Positions 31,728-39,412 of a DNA stretch of 56,781 nucleotides are shown one piece after another; within the stretch, counting starts at the first letter, position 1, and every line of letters begins with the position of its first letter. The notes beneath the pieces were generated by a model. It was not told the origin of the DNA, did not search any database, and saw only the letters and a program-made list of their open reading frames with translations. Origin of the DNA: Pelethousia sp034928145 (GTDB taxonomy: Bacteria > Bacillota > Clostridia > Christensenellales > CAG-138). Both the position numbers and the translations under genes were made by a program. The stretch is from the NCBI GenBank assembly GCA_034928145.1, contig JAYFPE010000025.1:1-56781 (forward strand), given 5' to 3'.

Positions 31728-31768
31728 ACAGGGCCGCGCGCTTTGCTTAGCGCTGCGGCCCCTGTGTT
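31728..31768. terminator. Bidirectional terminator
   Basis: ACAGGGCCGC... / ...GCGGCCCCTGT imperfect stem with A residues before it; lies between the convergent small membrane protein and spoIID-like genes. Confidence 0.65.
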
Positions 31769-31775
31769 ATGCCCG

Positions 31776-32765
31776 CTATTTTAGCTCTTCCATCTGCGCC
31801 AGATCGATGCCGGTATAATAATGCTTCAGAATGGCCTCGTAATCCGCGCCTTCCAGGGCCATAGCCCGCGCGCCGTATTGGCTCATGCCCACGCCGTGTC
31901 CGTAGCCGTGGGTGGTGATCAAGACTTCTTTGGCGCTGAAATCAAAGGAAGCATTGGCACTTTTGAGGCCCAGCGCCTTGCGTAACTCCTTGCCCGTGGT
32001 TTCAACGCCCCCCAGGCGTAAGGTTTCTATCTGGCCGCTTTCAAAGCGGGAGATTACCTTTACCTGGCTTTCCAACTTGCTCTCTTTTAATTTGGCCGCG
32101 GGCCATTTTTTATTTATGGCCTTGACGAAGGCCTTGCGGCTTAGCCGAATCTCATCCGTATAATGGACGGCGTCCTGTTCGCCCGGGCTCTCAACCCCCA
32201 CCAGATAGGGCAAGGCGGCCGCGAAAACGTTCTGCGCATCCTCGGTGCGGCCCCCGGCCGTGCTGTGGTAAAGGGCCTCGATGGGTTTCCCCTCATACAC
32301 GGCGACCATGCCGTGGGTGGAGGCCACGGCTTCCTTAAGCTTATCCGCATTGCGCCTAGCTTCGCTGCCCCAGCGCTCGGCCAGGGCCTCGGGGCTCTTG
32401 TAGCTCTGGCAGCAGGCACTGTCCGTGCAAACATCCGCCCCGCCCCGGCCGCAGGGCTTGCCTCCCAAAGCGGCCATCCGCCGCACGGTATAGGTACGGG
32501 CCGCCACCGCCTGGGCCTTCAGCGCTTCCAGCGGAAATGAGGCGGGCATTTCGCCGCCCACCACACCATAAAGGTAGTCATCCATGCCCATTGTGACCAC
32601 CCGGCCCTCCGTGTGCAGATAAACCAGCAGGCTTTCCTCATCCTGCCTTTCTTCCCTCCGGCATGCCAGGCGGCACCCCCGCAGGGCGGCCACCAGCAGG
32701 CACAACGCCAGGCAGGCGGCTAATAACAGCGCCAGGGCCCGCTTTATTTCCCATCGATTCCACAT
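31776..32765 (-). CDS. spoIID: SpoIID/LytB-family protein
   Basis: A 329-residue protein with an N-terminal membrane anchor (KRALALLLAACLALCLLVAA) and the SpoIID domain: MDDYLYGVVGGEMPASFPLEALKAQAVAART, split across two helices and containing the catalytic Glu, a Cys/His-bearing loop, HSTAGGRTED and the C-terminal HGYGHGVGMSQYGA. SpoIID is a lytic transglycosylase that degrades septal peptidoglycan during engulfment. Length agrees with true SpoIID. Start at MWNRWEIK is a choice; ATGs at 32801 and 32816 also fit and none has a good ribosome site. Confidence 0.85.
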   Translation of the reverse strand: MWNRWEIKRALALLLAACLALCLLVAALRGCRLACRREERQDEESLLVYLHTEGRVVTMGMDDYLYGVVGGEMPASFPLEALKAQAVAARTYTVRRMAALGGKPCGRGGADVCTDSACCQSYKSPEALAERWGSEARRNADKLKEAVASTHGMVAVYEGKPIEALYHSTAGGRTEDAQNVFAAALPYLVGVESPGEQDAVHYTDEIRLSRKAFVKAINKKWPAAKLKESKLESQVKVISRFESGQIETLRLGGVETTGKELRKALGLKSANASFDFSAKEVLITTHGYGHGVGMSQYGARAMALEGADYEAILKHYYTGIDLAQMEELK

Positions 32766-32887
32766 ATAGCAGGCTATGCCGCCAATCCTTAGCAAATGCA
32801 TTGCGGCGGTGGTCATTTTAGCGTATACTTGGTGTAGATAAATAGCGGTTTATGCAAACAAACGTTTTTTACATAGGAGGATACGGC

Positions 32888-33541
32888 ATGCCGCCGGATT
32901 CTGAGGCCCTGCGGGCCCTGCTCAAACAATATATAGGCCCGGCCTATGACCGGGCGCTGCGCAACACGGGCAGCGAAGAGCGCGCCCGCGAGGCCACCCG
33001 CCGCGCCATGGAGCTGCTCAAACGCTCCTATGAGATGGGCGTGGAGCCCAACAAGGCTTTGGTGCTGCGCATCACGGACGACTGCTGCAATGAGAGCGCC
33101 TTCTATAATCGCCAGGCTGCGGCGCCCGCGCAGGCGGAAACGCCCGCGCCGCAGACCGCTCCGGCCCCTTTCGCAGCTAAGGCGCAGGCATCCGCCCCGC
33201 AGGCTGCCCGGCCCGCACCCGTCCAATCCGCGCCGTTCCAGGCCGAGTTTCTCCAAACCGCACCCGCTCCTGCGACCCGCGCCGGTGCTACCGCGCAAGA
33301 TGCGCAAAATGAGGTGGTCTCCAACCCGTCGGCGCGGGAGAAGCACAAAAAGGCTGCCCCACAGCCGGATCGGGTGTCCCCAGGCTCCGCGCTGCTTGTG
33401 ATGGGCCTCTCGCTGATCGTGGTGGTGCTGGTGGTGATATTGGTCGTGATGCTGGCTTCCGGCGGGTCTTCGCCAGGTGCCGCTGGCGCAGGTTCGGGAT
33501 TCTCCGCCTGGTTCAACGCGCACATCTTCCCCTTATTTTAG
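32888..33541 (+). CDS. Tail-anchored protein with Ala/Pro-rich region, unknown function
   Basis: A 217-residue protein: N-terminal ~75-residue helical domain (LKQYIGPAYDRALRNTG ... RITDDCCNES), a ~90-residue disordered Ala/Pro/Gln region, one membrane helix (~172-196) and a short Gly/Ser external tail. GGAGG 7 bases before the ATG. The layout resembles cytoplasmic sensors or anti-sigma-like proteins anchored near their C-terminus, but I recognise no family. Divergent from spoIID. Confidence 0.6.
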   Translation: MPPDSEALRALLKQYIGPAYDRALRNTGSEERAREATRRAMELLKRSYEMGVEPNKALVLRITDDCCNESAFYNRQAAAPAQAETPAPQTAPAPFAAKAQASAPQAARPAPVQSAPFQAEFLQTAPAPATRAGATAQDAQNEVVSNPSAREKHKKAAPQPDRVSPGSALLVMGLSLIVVVLVVILVVMLASGGSSPGAAGAGSGFSAWFNAHIFPLF

Positions 33542-33649
33542 TGGATACGGCGGCTCACGCCACATCCTTTTCCCCTGGCCGCGCTATAATAGAATTAAGA
33601 TAGCGGCGCGGCGCTTGAATCCCCGTCTTTTGAAAGGAGGCGCTTTGGT

Positions 33650-34147
33650 ATGGTTATGGAATACCTGCTGGGCTGGCAATTGCCGGCTATCGTTTGCCTG
33701 ATCGTGGGCGCGCTGCTCATGACGTACGAAATGTTTACACCCGGCATGGGCGTGCCCGGCGCGCTGGGCGCGCTTTTCCTCCTGGCAGCGGTGGTGCTGC
33801 GGGCGGATTCCCTGCAAACAGCCGTCATTACCCTGTTGCTGATTCTCGTGCCCCTGATCATCGCCGCCATCATTGTTTTCCGCTCCATGAGCCGGGGCGC
33901 ACTCTCCCGCACGCCCATCGTGCTCAAAGAGCGTATCGAGGCCGAATCCTCCTCCTTGGGGGGTGTGGAGATGCAGGAACTGGTGGGCCGGGAGGGCGTG
34001 AGCCTCTCCGCCCTTCGTCCCAGCGGCCGGGCGGATTTCGACGGCCTGCGGCTGGATGTGAGCAGCAGCGGCGAATTTATCCCCAAGGGCGCGCGGGTCC
34101 GCATTGAGCGGGTCGAGGGCCTGCGGGTGCTGGTGCGCGCACTATAA
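33650..34147 (+). CDS. NfeD family protein
   Basis: A 165-residue NfeD-like protein: three membrane helices (~9-80; TYEMFTPGMGVPGALGALFLL) and a C-terminal OB-fold domain (~105-165; LVGREGVSLSALRPSGRADFDG, then IPKGARVRIERVEGLRVLVRAL). NfeD proteins are the usual partners of flotillins. GGAGG precedes the ATG. First gene of the nfeD-floA operon. Confidence 0.88.
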   Translation: MVMEYLLGWQLPAIVCLIVGALLMTYEMFTPGMGVPGALGALFLLAAVVLRADSLQTAVITLLLILVPLIIAAIIVFRSMSRGALSRTPIVLKERIEAESSSLGGVEMQELVGREGVSLSALRPSGRADFDGLRLDVSSSGEFIPKGARVRIERVEGLRVLVRAL

Positions 34148-34188
34148 GCCCAACCTCAAAAATTATAATACATTAAGGAGGCTAACCC

Positions 34189-35169
34189 ATGGAATTCTTC
34201 TTTTCCATTTTCCTCGTCGTGATCATCATCGTAGCCCTTGCCATCTTCTTCAGCTTCGTGCCCATCGGCCTGTGGATCTCCTCCACGGCTTCGGGCGTGC
34301 GGGTGGGCCTTTTCCAGCTGGTGGCCATGCGCATCCGCAAGGTAGTGCCCAGCCGCATCGTCAACCCCATGATCAAGGCCACCAAGGCCGGCCTGGTTAT
34401 TAACCTCAACAAGCTTGAGGCCCATTACCTCGCGGGCGGCAATGTGGATCGGGTGGTCAACGCCCTCATCGCAGCCCAGCGCGCCGGCATCCCGCTGGAT
34501 TTTGAGCGGGCCTGCGCCATTGACCTCGCGGGCCGCGATGTGCTCAATGCCGTGCAGATGAGCGTTAATCCCAAGGTAATCGAAACGCCGGTCATCGCAG
34601 CCATCGCCAAGGATGGCATTGAGCTAAGGGCCAAGGCCCGGGTTACCGTGCGCGCCAACATCGACCGCCTGGTGGGCGGCGCCGGTGAGGAAACGATTAT
34701 CGCCCGCATCGGCGAGGGCATCGTTACCACCGTAGGCTCCTCCTTGAGCCATAAGGATGTGCTCGAGAACCCCGACCTCATCTCCCAAACCGTGCTTAAC
34801 AAGGGCCTGGACGCGGGCACGGCCTTTGAGATCCTCTCCATCGACATCGCGGATGTGGACGTAGGCCGGAACGTAGGCGCGCAGTTGCAGATCGACCAGG
34901 CCGAGGCGGATAAGCGCATCGCCCAGGCTAAGGCCGAGGAGCGCCGGGCCATGGCCGTGGCGCAGGAGCAGGAGAACAAGGCCGAGGTGCAGGGTATGCG
35001 CGCGCGCGTCATCGAGGCCGAGGCCGAGGTGCCTCAGGCCATCGCCGCAGCCTTCCGCGAGGGCAAGCTGGGCGTAATGGATTATTACAACATGCAAAAC
35101 ATCCTTTCCGATACCCGTATGCGCGAATCCATCGCCGGGGATGCATCCGCGGAGCGAAAGGAGCAATAG
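34189..35169 (+). CDS. floA: Flotillin-like protein FloA
   Basis: A 326-residue SPFH protein of the FloA (YqfA) type: an N-terminal membrane hairpin (FSIFLVVIIIVALAIFFSFVPIGLW), the SPFH domain with VNALIAAQRAGIPLDFERACAIDLAGRDV, and a C-terminal EA-rich coiled coil (QAEADKRIAQAKAEERRAMA). It organises functional membrane microdomains. Stop codon TAG. TAAGGAGG precedes the ATG. Confidence 0.93.
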   Translation: MEFFFSIFLVVIIIVALAIFFSFVPIGLWISSTASGVRVGLFQLVAMRIRKVVPSRIVNPMIKATKAGLVINLNKLEAHYLAGGNVDRVVNALIAAQRAGIPLDFERACAIDLAGRDVLNAVQMSVNPKVIETPVIAAIAKDGIELRAKARVTVRANIDRLVGGAGEETIIARIGEGIVTTVGSSLSHKDVLENPDLISQTVLNKGLDAGTAFEILSIDIADVDVGRNVGAQLQIDQAEADKRIAQAKAEERRAMAVAQEQENKAEVQGMRARVIEAEAEVPQAIAAAFREGKLGVMDYYNMQNILSDTRMRESIAGDASAERKEQ

Positions 35170-35199
35170 CAGCCCGGCGCGGCACGGAAAGGAGCCTAC

Positions 35200-35769
35200 A
35201 TGGAAGCTCTATTATTCATCCTGTTCATCGTTCTGGCGATCGCGGGCAATAAAGGCAGGGCCGACGCTAAAAAGCGCCGCCAACAGGCGCGCCGTGCACA
35301 GCCGCCCGCCTATGCGCCGCCTCCCACGGCAACGGACGCCCTGCCGGGCGCTGCCTTTGATTGGCCTGTAGAAGGCGCGGCTTATGAAGCGGCTCCCGTA
35401 TCCGGCAGCCTGGCCTACGATTCCTCGGAGGGCCGGGGTTCCAACAGCAGCGCGGGCGGCGTTTCCCTGGAAGGCCTGCGGGCCAGCCAGGAGGGCGAAG
35501 GCTCGCTGCCGTCCGAAACCCGCTTTACGGCCATCACCCATGTCGTGCGTCCCTTCACCGAGGGCGATCATCGTCACGTGGAAAGCAGCCTCACCGGCGA
35601 TATGCCCTGCCCGCGCGTTTCAGGCTTCCCGGGCGGTGCGCCGCCCCACGCGGCGCACCAAACGGCCGCCTCCGGCCTGCGCCTGGATCTTGCGGGTGTA
35701 CGCCAGGGCCTCATCTACGCGGAGATCCTTGGCAAACCCCGGGCCTTGCAGGGCCGGGCGCGCCGCTAA
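35200..35769 (+). CDS. Membrane-anchored small protein of the floA operon
   Basis: A 189-residue protein: one N-terminal helix (ALLFILFIVLAIAG), a basic segment, a long low-complexity Ala/Pro/Gly/Ser middle and a C-terminal conserved-looking motif GVRQGLIYAEILGKPRAL. The N-terminal anchor plus terminal motif suggests a tether or adaptor for the flotillin microdomain. GGAG upstream, 30 bases after floA. Confidence 0.65.
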   Translation: MEALLFILFIVLAIAGNKGRADAKKRRQQARRAQPPAYAPPPTATDALPGAAFDWPVEGAAYEAAPVSGSLAYDSSEGRGSNSSAGGVSLEGLRASQEGEGSLPSETRFTAITHVVRPFTEGDHRHVESSLTGDMPCPRVSGFPGGAPPHAAHQTAASGLRLDLAGVRQGLIYAEILGKPRALQGRARR

Positions 35770-35853
35770 GCGACCGAAACCGGGGCGCCACATGAGAAAG
35801 TGCGGCGCCTTTTCTATCGGTATAGCGCGGCAAAAATAATTTGCGTATACCCC

Positions 35854-35884
35854 TTGACCTTTACGCAACGTAAAGGTGTATGCT
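35854..35884 (+). promoter_or_regulatory. MerR-type promoter with palindromic 19-bp spacer
   Basis: TTGACC (35854-35859), 19-bp spacer, TATGCT (35879-35884). The spacer carries the perfect palindrome ACCTTTACG-CAA-CGTAAAGGT (35857-35877). An overlong spacer with dyad symmetry is the hallmark of MerR-family control, here presumably autoregulation. Confidence 0.85.
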
Positions 35885-35914
35885 GAGTTTATCAAAGGAA
35901 AGGAGGTGCGCCGC

Positions 35915-36676
35915 ATGGAATATTCCATCGACCGGCTGGCCAGGCTCTCGGGCGTGACGTCCCGCACCCTGCGCCATTATGACCAGATCGGCCTGCTAAA
36001 GCCCAGCAGGAAAAATTCGGCCGGATACCGTATATACGGGCCTGCGGAGCTGGATCGCCTGCAGCAGATCCTCTTTTACCGGGAACTGGGCCTGGAGCTC
36101 AAGGCGATCCAAGCGCTGCTGGATCAACCCGGCTTTGACAAAAACATGGCCCTCCACCAGCATTTGCGCAGGCTGTTGGAGGAAGAGCAACGCATACATC
36201 GCCTGGTGGAAACCTTGCAAAAAACCATCCGGCACATTGAGGAGGGAGAACCTATGACGGACAAGGAGAAATTTCAGGGCTTCAAGGAGAAGCAGCTACA
36301 GGAGAACGAACAGAAGTATGGCGAGGAGATACGCAAAAAATACGGAGCGGAGACCGTAGAGGCTTCCAACCAAAAGTTCCTGCGCATGACGGAGGCGCAG
36401 CATAACGAGCTGGCGGCTTTGGCCAAACAGATCCTGCGCGGCTTAGAAAACGCCGTGCGGGAGGGGGCGGATCCCGCCTCCGAGGCGGGCGCGGATCTGG
36501 CCCGCAAGCACAGGGCCTGGCTATCGGCCTACCTGCCCGCCTATAGCCGCGAGGTACATCTTGGCCTGTGCCGGATGTATTTGGAGGATGAACGCTTTAC
36601 CTCCTATTATGACGCCACCCAGCCTGGCTGCGCCGCCTTCCTGCAGCGTGCCGTCATGGCCTGGGATGGAAAATAA
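35915..36676 (+). CDS. MerR-family regulator with TipAS domain
   Basis: A 253-residue regulator. N-terminal winged HTH ~1-70 (YSIDRLARLSGVTSRTLRHYDQIGLL), dimerising coiled coil ~75-110, then a TipAS-like effector domain ~120-253 (GFKEKQLQENEQKYGEEIR, ATQPGCAAFLQRAVMAW). TipA-type proteins bind structurally varied antibiotics such as thiopeptides and switch on efflux or their own gene. GGAGG ahead of the ATG. No target gene other than itself is adjacent on the strand. Confidence 0.92.
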   Translation: MEYSIDRLARLSGVTSRTLRHYDQIGLLKPSRKNSAGYRIYGPAELDRLQQILFYRELGLELKAIQALLDQPGFDKNMALHQHLRRLLEEEQRIHRLVETLQKTIRHIEEGEPMTDKEKFQGFKEKQLQENEQKYGEEIRKKYGAETVEASNQKFLRMTEAQHNELAALAKQILRGLENAVREGADPASEAGADLARKHRAWLSAYLPAYSREVHLGLCRMYLEDERFTSYYDATQPGCAAFLQRAVMAWDGK

Positions 36677-36706
36677 GCGCCTACCGCGCCCGTATAGCCA
36701 TGCACG

Positions 36707-36736
36707 AGGACGCCGCATGATCTGCGGCGTCCTTAG
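36707..36736 (+). terminator. Terminator of the MerR-TipAS gene
   Basis: Perfect AGGACGCCGC / GCGGCGTCCT stem with a 7-base loop. Confidence 0.75.
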
Positions 36737-36788
36737 GTTATCAAAAAGCGCTTACGCAGTTGGATGCCGCAGCCCCTCCCTATCAGCC

Positions 36789-36812
36789 TTAATCGCCGCC
36801 GGCGGCGATTAA
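36789..36812. repeat. 24-bp perfect palindrome at the edge of repeat copy A
   Basis: TTAATCGCCGCC / GGCGGCGATTAA without a loop, at the outer end of the conserved core of repeat copy A. Confidence 0.8.
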
Positions 36813-36971
36813 AACCTCCGGGAGGCGGAGCCGAGCGCCGCCTGTGGCGGATCAAGCGAGGCGGAAGCCCAGTGAGCAAAGGAGCAACGCGACACATTGG
36901 AAGCGTTGCGACGATTGCGAACTGTGAACGGCCCCCGAACCCCCAAGGGCTTTTTTGACAGTCTGAGGCCT
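36807..36971 (-). repeat. Interspersed structured repeat, copy A (core only)
   Basis: The ~140-bp core shared with copies B and C, here inverted. Constant parts include TTGCTCCTTTGCTCACTGGG, the hairpin CCGCCACAGGCGG and GCCTCCCGGAGG. Homology to copy B extends further left through an AGGCCT..CTGTC..AAAAA stretch. The long hairpin tail of B and C is missing and replaced by the 24-bp palindrome. Fills much of the 452-base gap between the MerR gene and the HD gene; the remainder shows nothing recognisable. Confidence 0.8.
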
Positions 36972-36990
36972 TTCTACGCAAGGCCTTCTT
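36966..36990 (+). terminator. Hairpin beside repeat copy A
   Basis: AGGCCTT / AAGGCCT stem with TTCTT after it. Confidence 0.5.
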
Positions 36991-37128
36991 CATAAAACTT
37001 ATTGACCGCGCCCTTCATGTTTCACTTTTGGAAACCTCTGTGCGCGCCCGGAGGGGATGCCCACAGGTGCAAGCAAACCCTGTCATTTCAAGAAACGGCG
37101 ATCGCCGCTTTTTGAATACAGCGCGGCC

Positions 37129-37701
37129 CTACTCCTTCGGCCCGATACCCAATGCCTCCGCCTGCGTTTGCATGCCGGCGATTACGATGGCCATCACCTC
37201 ATCAAGGGGCATGCCCAACATCTCACAGCCCTGCTGGATGACGGCCCGGTCACACTTAGCGGCAAAGCCCTTATCCTTGAATTTTTTCTTGAGGCTCTTG
37301 ACCTCCATATCTGAAATGCCGGTGGGCCGCATAAGGGCAGCCGCCATCACGATGCCGGTCAGCTCATCCACCGTGAAAAGACTCTGCATCAGGGGCGTGG
37401 TCGGCTCTACCTCGTTGGTGCAAAGGCCATAACCATGCGAGAGGATGGCCGCGATATCACGCTCCTCCACGCCCTCGCCATCGAGCAACTCGCGCACATG
37501 CAGGCAATGCTCCTCGGGAAACTTCTCAAAATCCACATCATGCAGGTAGCCGATGGCCTGCCAATGCTCCACATTCTCGCCAAAGTGCGCCGCCATAGCC
37601 CCCATGGCCGCGCTCACCGCCAGGGCGTGCGTGAAAAGATGCGCCTCGCTCACGTGCTTTTGCAGCAGTTCCTTGGCCCTATTAAGCGTTAGTTTCGCCA
37701 T
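37129..37701 (-). CDS. HD-domain phosphohydrolase family protein
   Basis: A 190-residue HD-superfamily protein: metal ligands His24 (LFTHALAVSAAM), HD in IGYLHDVDFEKFPEEH, His in ILSHGYG, and an Asp in the later LFTVDELTGI segment. The order H...HD...H...D is that of metal-dependent phosphohydrolases; the substrate is unknown. AGGGAGAAGGG precedes the ATG. Confidence 0.88.
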   Translation of the reverse strand: MAKLTLNRAKELLQKHVSEAHLFTHALAVSAAMGAMAAHFGENVEHWQAIGYLHDVDFEKFPEEHCLHVRELLDGEGVEERDIAAILSHGYGLCTNEVEPTTPLMQSLFTVDELTGIVMAAALMRPTGISDMEVKSLKKKFKDKGFAAKCDRAVIQQGCEMLGMPLDEVMAIVIAGMQTQAEALGIGPKE

Positions 37702-37740
37702 ATATCCCTTCTCCCTTCCATATCGATGCCGTTTTCACGG

Positions 37741-37749
37741 ATTATAGCA
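37741..37749 (-). promoter_or_regulatory. Extended -10 promoter of the HD gene
   Basis: TGC-TATAAT on the minus strand; about 40-base leader. Same form as the promoters of the NlpC/P60 and LCP genes. Confidence 0.55.
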
Positions 37750-37835
37750 TATACGCCCCCGCTTTGCCATACATAAGCTAGGGTGGCGTCCATCTATGCC
37801 AAAATACGCCATTTTATACACCCCTTTTGCCTTGT

Positions 37836-37978
37836 TGTGGACACGATTTTGCATAAAGATTTCCACATGCCTGGTCGTGTAGGGCTGTTGATAAAGTGAA
37901 GACCGCCCGGCCGAGAGGATAAACGCGCCGTTTTTTCGCGCTCCACAACGTTGATAACTATGTTGAGAGTGTGGATAT
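37836..37978. other. Cluster of DnaA-box-like sequences
   Basis: Five near-matches to TTATNCACA on either strand within 143 bases: TGTGGACAC (37836), ATTTCCACA (37859), TGTTGATAA (37886), CGTTGATAA (37949), TGTGGATAT (37970). Two differ from TGTGGATAA at one base. The surrounding 426-base gap between the HD and amidase genes is AT-richer than its neighbours and has no gene. Confidence 0.4.
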
Positions 37979-38127
37979 GTTGCAGATTATGCAGTGTATA
38001 TACAACTTCCATATGCAGGATCTGTCATGCTACGAACGTTTTTTCGGCTAAAAAATAGATAGAAGTGGGGGTTATATCTTTCATAAGCGGCATTTTTAAC
38101 GAATATAGTCACTATGAGGTGATTTCG

Positions 38128-38913
38128 TTGAGCAAGCTGCGCGGCCTGCCTTTTACACACATGTTGGATACGCTTTCCATCGTCTCGCTGGTGCTGCTGT
38201 TGACATTCGCCGCCCTGCCGCTGTACAGCACGCAAATTCCACAGGAGGGCGCCCAGCCCGCAGTAGCGGATTCGGGAGAGCCGCAGGCTGGCTATACCGT
38301 GGTGCTGGATGCAGGCCACGGCGGCGTGGATGGCGGCGCGGTAGGCTCCAAAACCGGCGTGGTGGAGGCCGGGCTGAACCTCACCATGGTGAAGCTGGTG
38401 CAGGCGGGCCTAGAGGAGCGGGGCGTATGCGTGCTGCTCACCCGCACAGATGACGATGCTCTGGCCAAGGGCAAAAAAGCGGATATGCAGGCGCGCAAAA
38501 AGGTTATGAACCAGCCGGGCGTAGATATTGTGGTCAGCATCCACATGAATAAGTTTACGGACTCCTCGGTCAAGGGACCGATGGCTTTTTATATGAAGGG
38601 CAGCGAAGAGGGCCGCCGCCTGGCCGAGTTGGTGATCACCTCCGTGTGCGAGGCCGTGGGAAGCCCTGCGCGCAAAGCTAACCCGGCGGATTATTTTATG
38701 ATCCGCGAAAGCCCTTTGCCCAGCGTTTTGATCGAGTGCGGCTTCCTTTCCAATACCGCCGATGAGGCCCTTCTGCAGGATCCGCAATATCAGCGTACCC
38801 TGGCAGAGGGCGTGGTAATGGGCGTGATGAGTTTCCTCGAGAGCCGGCCCGCTCCGCAGGAAGGCCTGCCGGCCCCCTCCCCCTCGCCCAGCCCCCAGGC
38901 GGCCCCGAAATAG
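38128..38913 (+). CDS. cwlD: N-acetylmuramoyl-L-alanine amidase, CwlD-like
   Basis: A 261-residue Amidase_3 protein: N-terminal membrane anchor, then zinc ligands His in VLDAGHGGVDGG, Glu in GVVEAGLN and His in VSIHMNKF, and catalytic Glu in LIECGFLSN; Pro/Ser-rich tail. CwlD cleaves peptide from muramic acid during spore cortex formation. Start taken as TTG (SKLRGLPF) because GAGGTG lies 6 bases before; the GTG at 38065 has no ribosome site. Fits with sigH and spoIID as evidence for sporulation ability. Confidence 0.85.
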   Translation: MSKLRGLPFTHMLDTLSIVSLVLLLTFAALPLYSTQIPQEGAQPAVADSGEPQAGYTVVLDAGHGGVDGGAVGSKTGVVEAGLNLTMVKLVQAGLEERGVCVLLTRTDDDALAKGKKADMQARKKVMNQPGVDIVVSIHMNKFTDSSVKGPMAFYMKGSEEGRRLAELVITSVCEAVGSPARKANPADYFMIRESPLPSVLIECGFLSNTADEALLQDPQYQRTLAEGVVMGVMSFLESRPAPQEGLPAPSPSPSPQAAPK

Positions 38914-38914
38914 C

Positions 38915-38943
38915 TGGACTTGGCGCCTTGCCACGTTTATAAT
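38915..38943 (+). promoter_or_regulatory. Promoter of mrnC (leaderless)
   Basis: TGGACT (38915-38920), 17-bp spacer, TATAAT (38938-38943), then GAATTGG and ATG. The box overlaps the earlier ATG at 38942, which therefore cannot be the start from this promoter. Confidence 0.6.
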
Positions 38944-38950
38944 GAATTGG

Positions 38951-39412
38951 ATGGAATATACGGATTTATACCAAGCGAATACGCTGCTTGAACGGGTGCG
39001 CTCGGCGCTTGCCGGCCTGCCTGCCAAAGACCCTCGCTTGCTCAGCCCCTTGGTGCTGGCTTACGTGGGGGATACCGTTTACGACCTGTATGTGCGCACC
39101 CGCCTGATCCTTGTAAGCGATGCCACGGCCCACGGCCTGCATATGCGGGCGACTCGCATGGTTTGCGCCAAGGCCCAGGCTGCCGCGCTCTACGCCATTT
39201 TGGACAAGCTCACGGAGGACGAGCTGTCCGTATACAAGCGGGGCCGCAACAGCCATCTCGGCACTGTGCCCAAGCATGCGGCCATTCAGGATTACCGGGC
39301 CGCCACAGGGCTGGAGGCCCTCTTGGGCTACCTGTATTTAGGCGGCCAGGATGCGCGCCTCACCGAGCTGATGGCCCTGGCACTAGCGCCAAAGGAGGAA
39401 GACCATGCCTGA
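38951..39412 (+). CDS. mrnC: Mini-ribonuclease III
   Basis: A 153-residue RNase III catalytic domain without a dsRNA-binding domain: LAYVGDTVYDLYVR (catalytic Asp), LHMRATRMVCAKAQA, KRGRNSHLGTVPKHA and GLEALLGYLYL (catalytic Glu). Mini-III matures 23S rRNA ends. In other Bacillota it sits beside rlmB, as here. Start chosen 7 bases after the -10 box; no Shine-Dalgarno. Overlaps thyX by 8 bases. Confidence 0.9.
   Translation: MEYTDLYQANTLLERVRSALAGLPAKDPRLLSPLVLAYVGDTVYDLYVRTRLILVSDATAHGLHMRATRMVCAKAQAAALYAILDKLTEDELSVYKRGRNSHLGTVPKHAAIQDYRAATGLEALLGYLYLGGQDARLTELMALALAPKEEDHA

Noticed and set aside
37836..37978. Chromosomal origin (oriC)
   Set aside because: DnaA-box-like sites only, none perfect; dnaA, dnaN, rpmH and an unwinding element are not seen.
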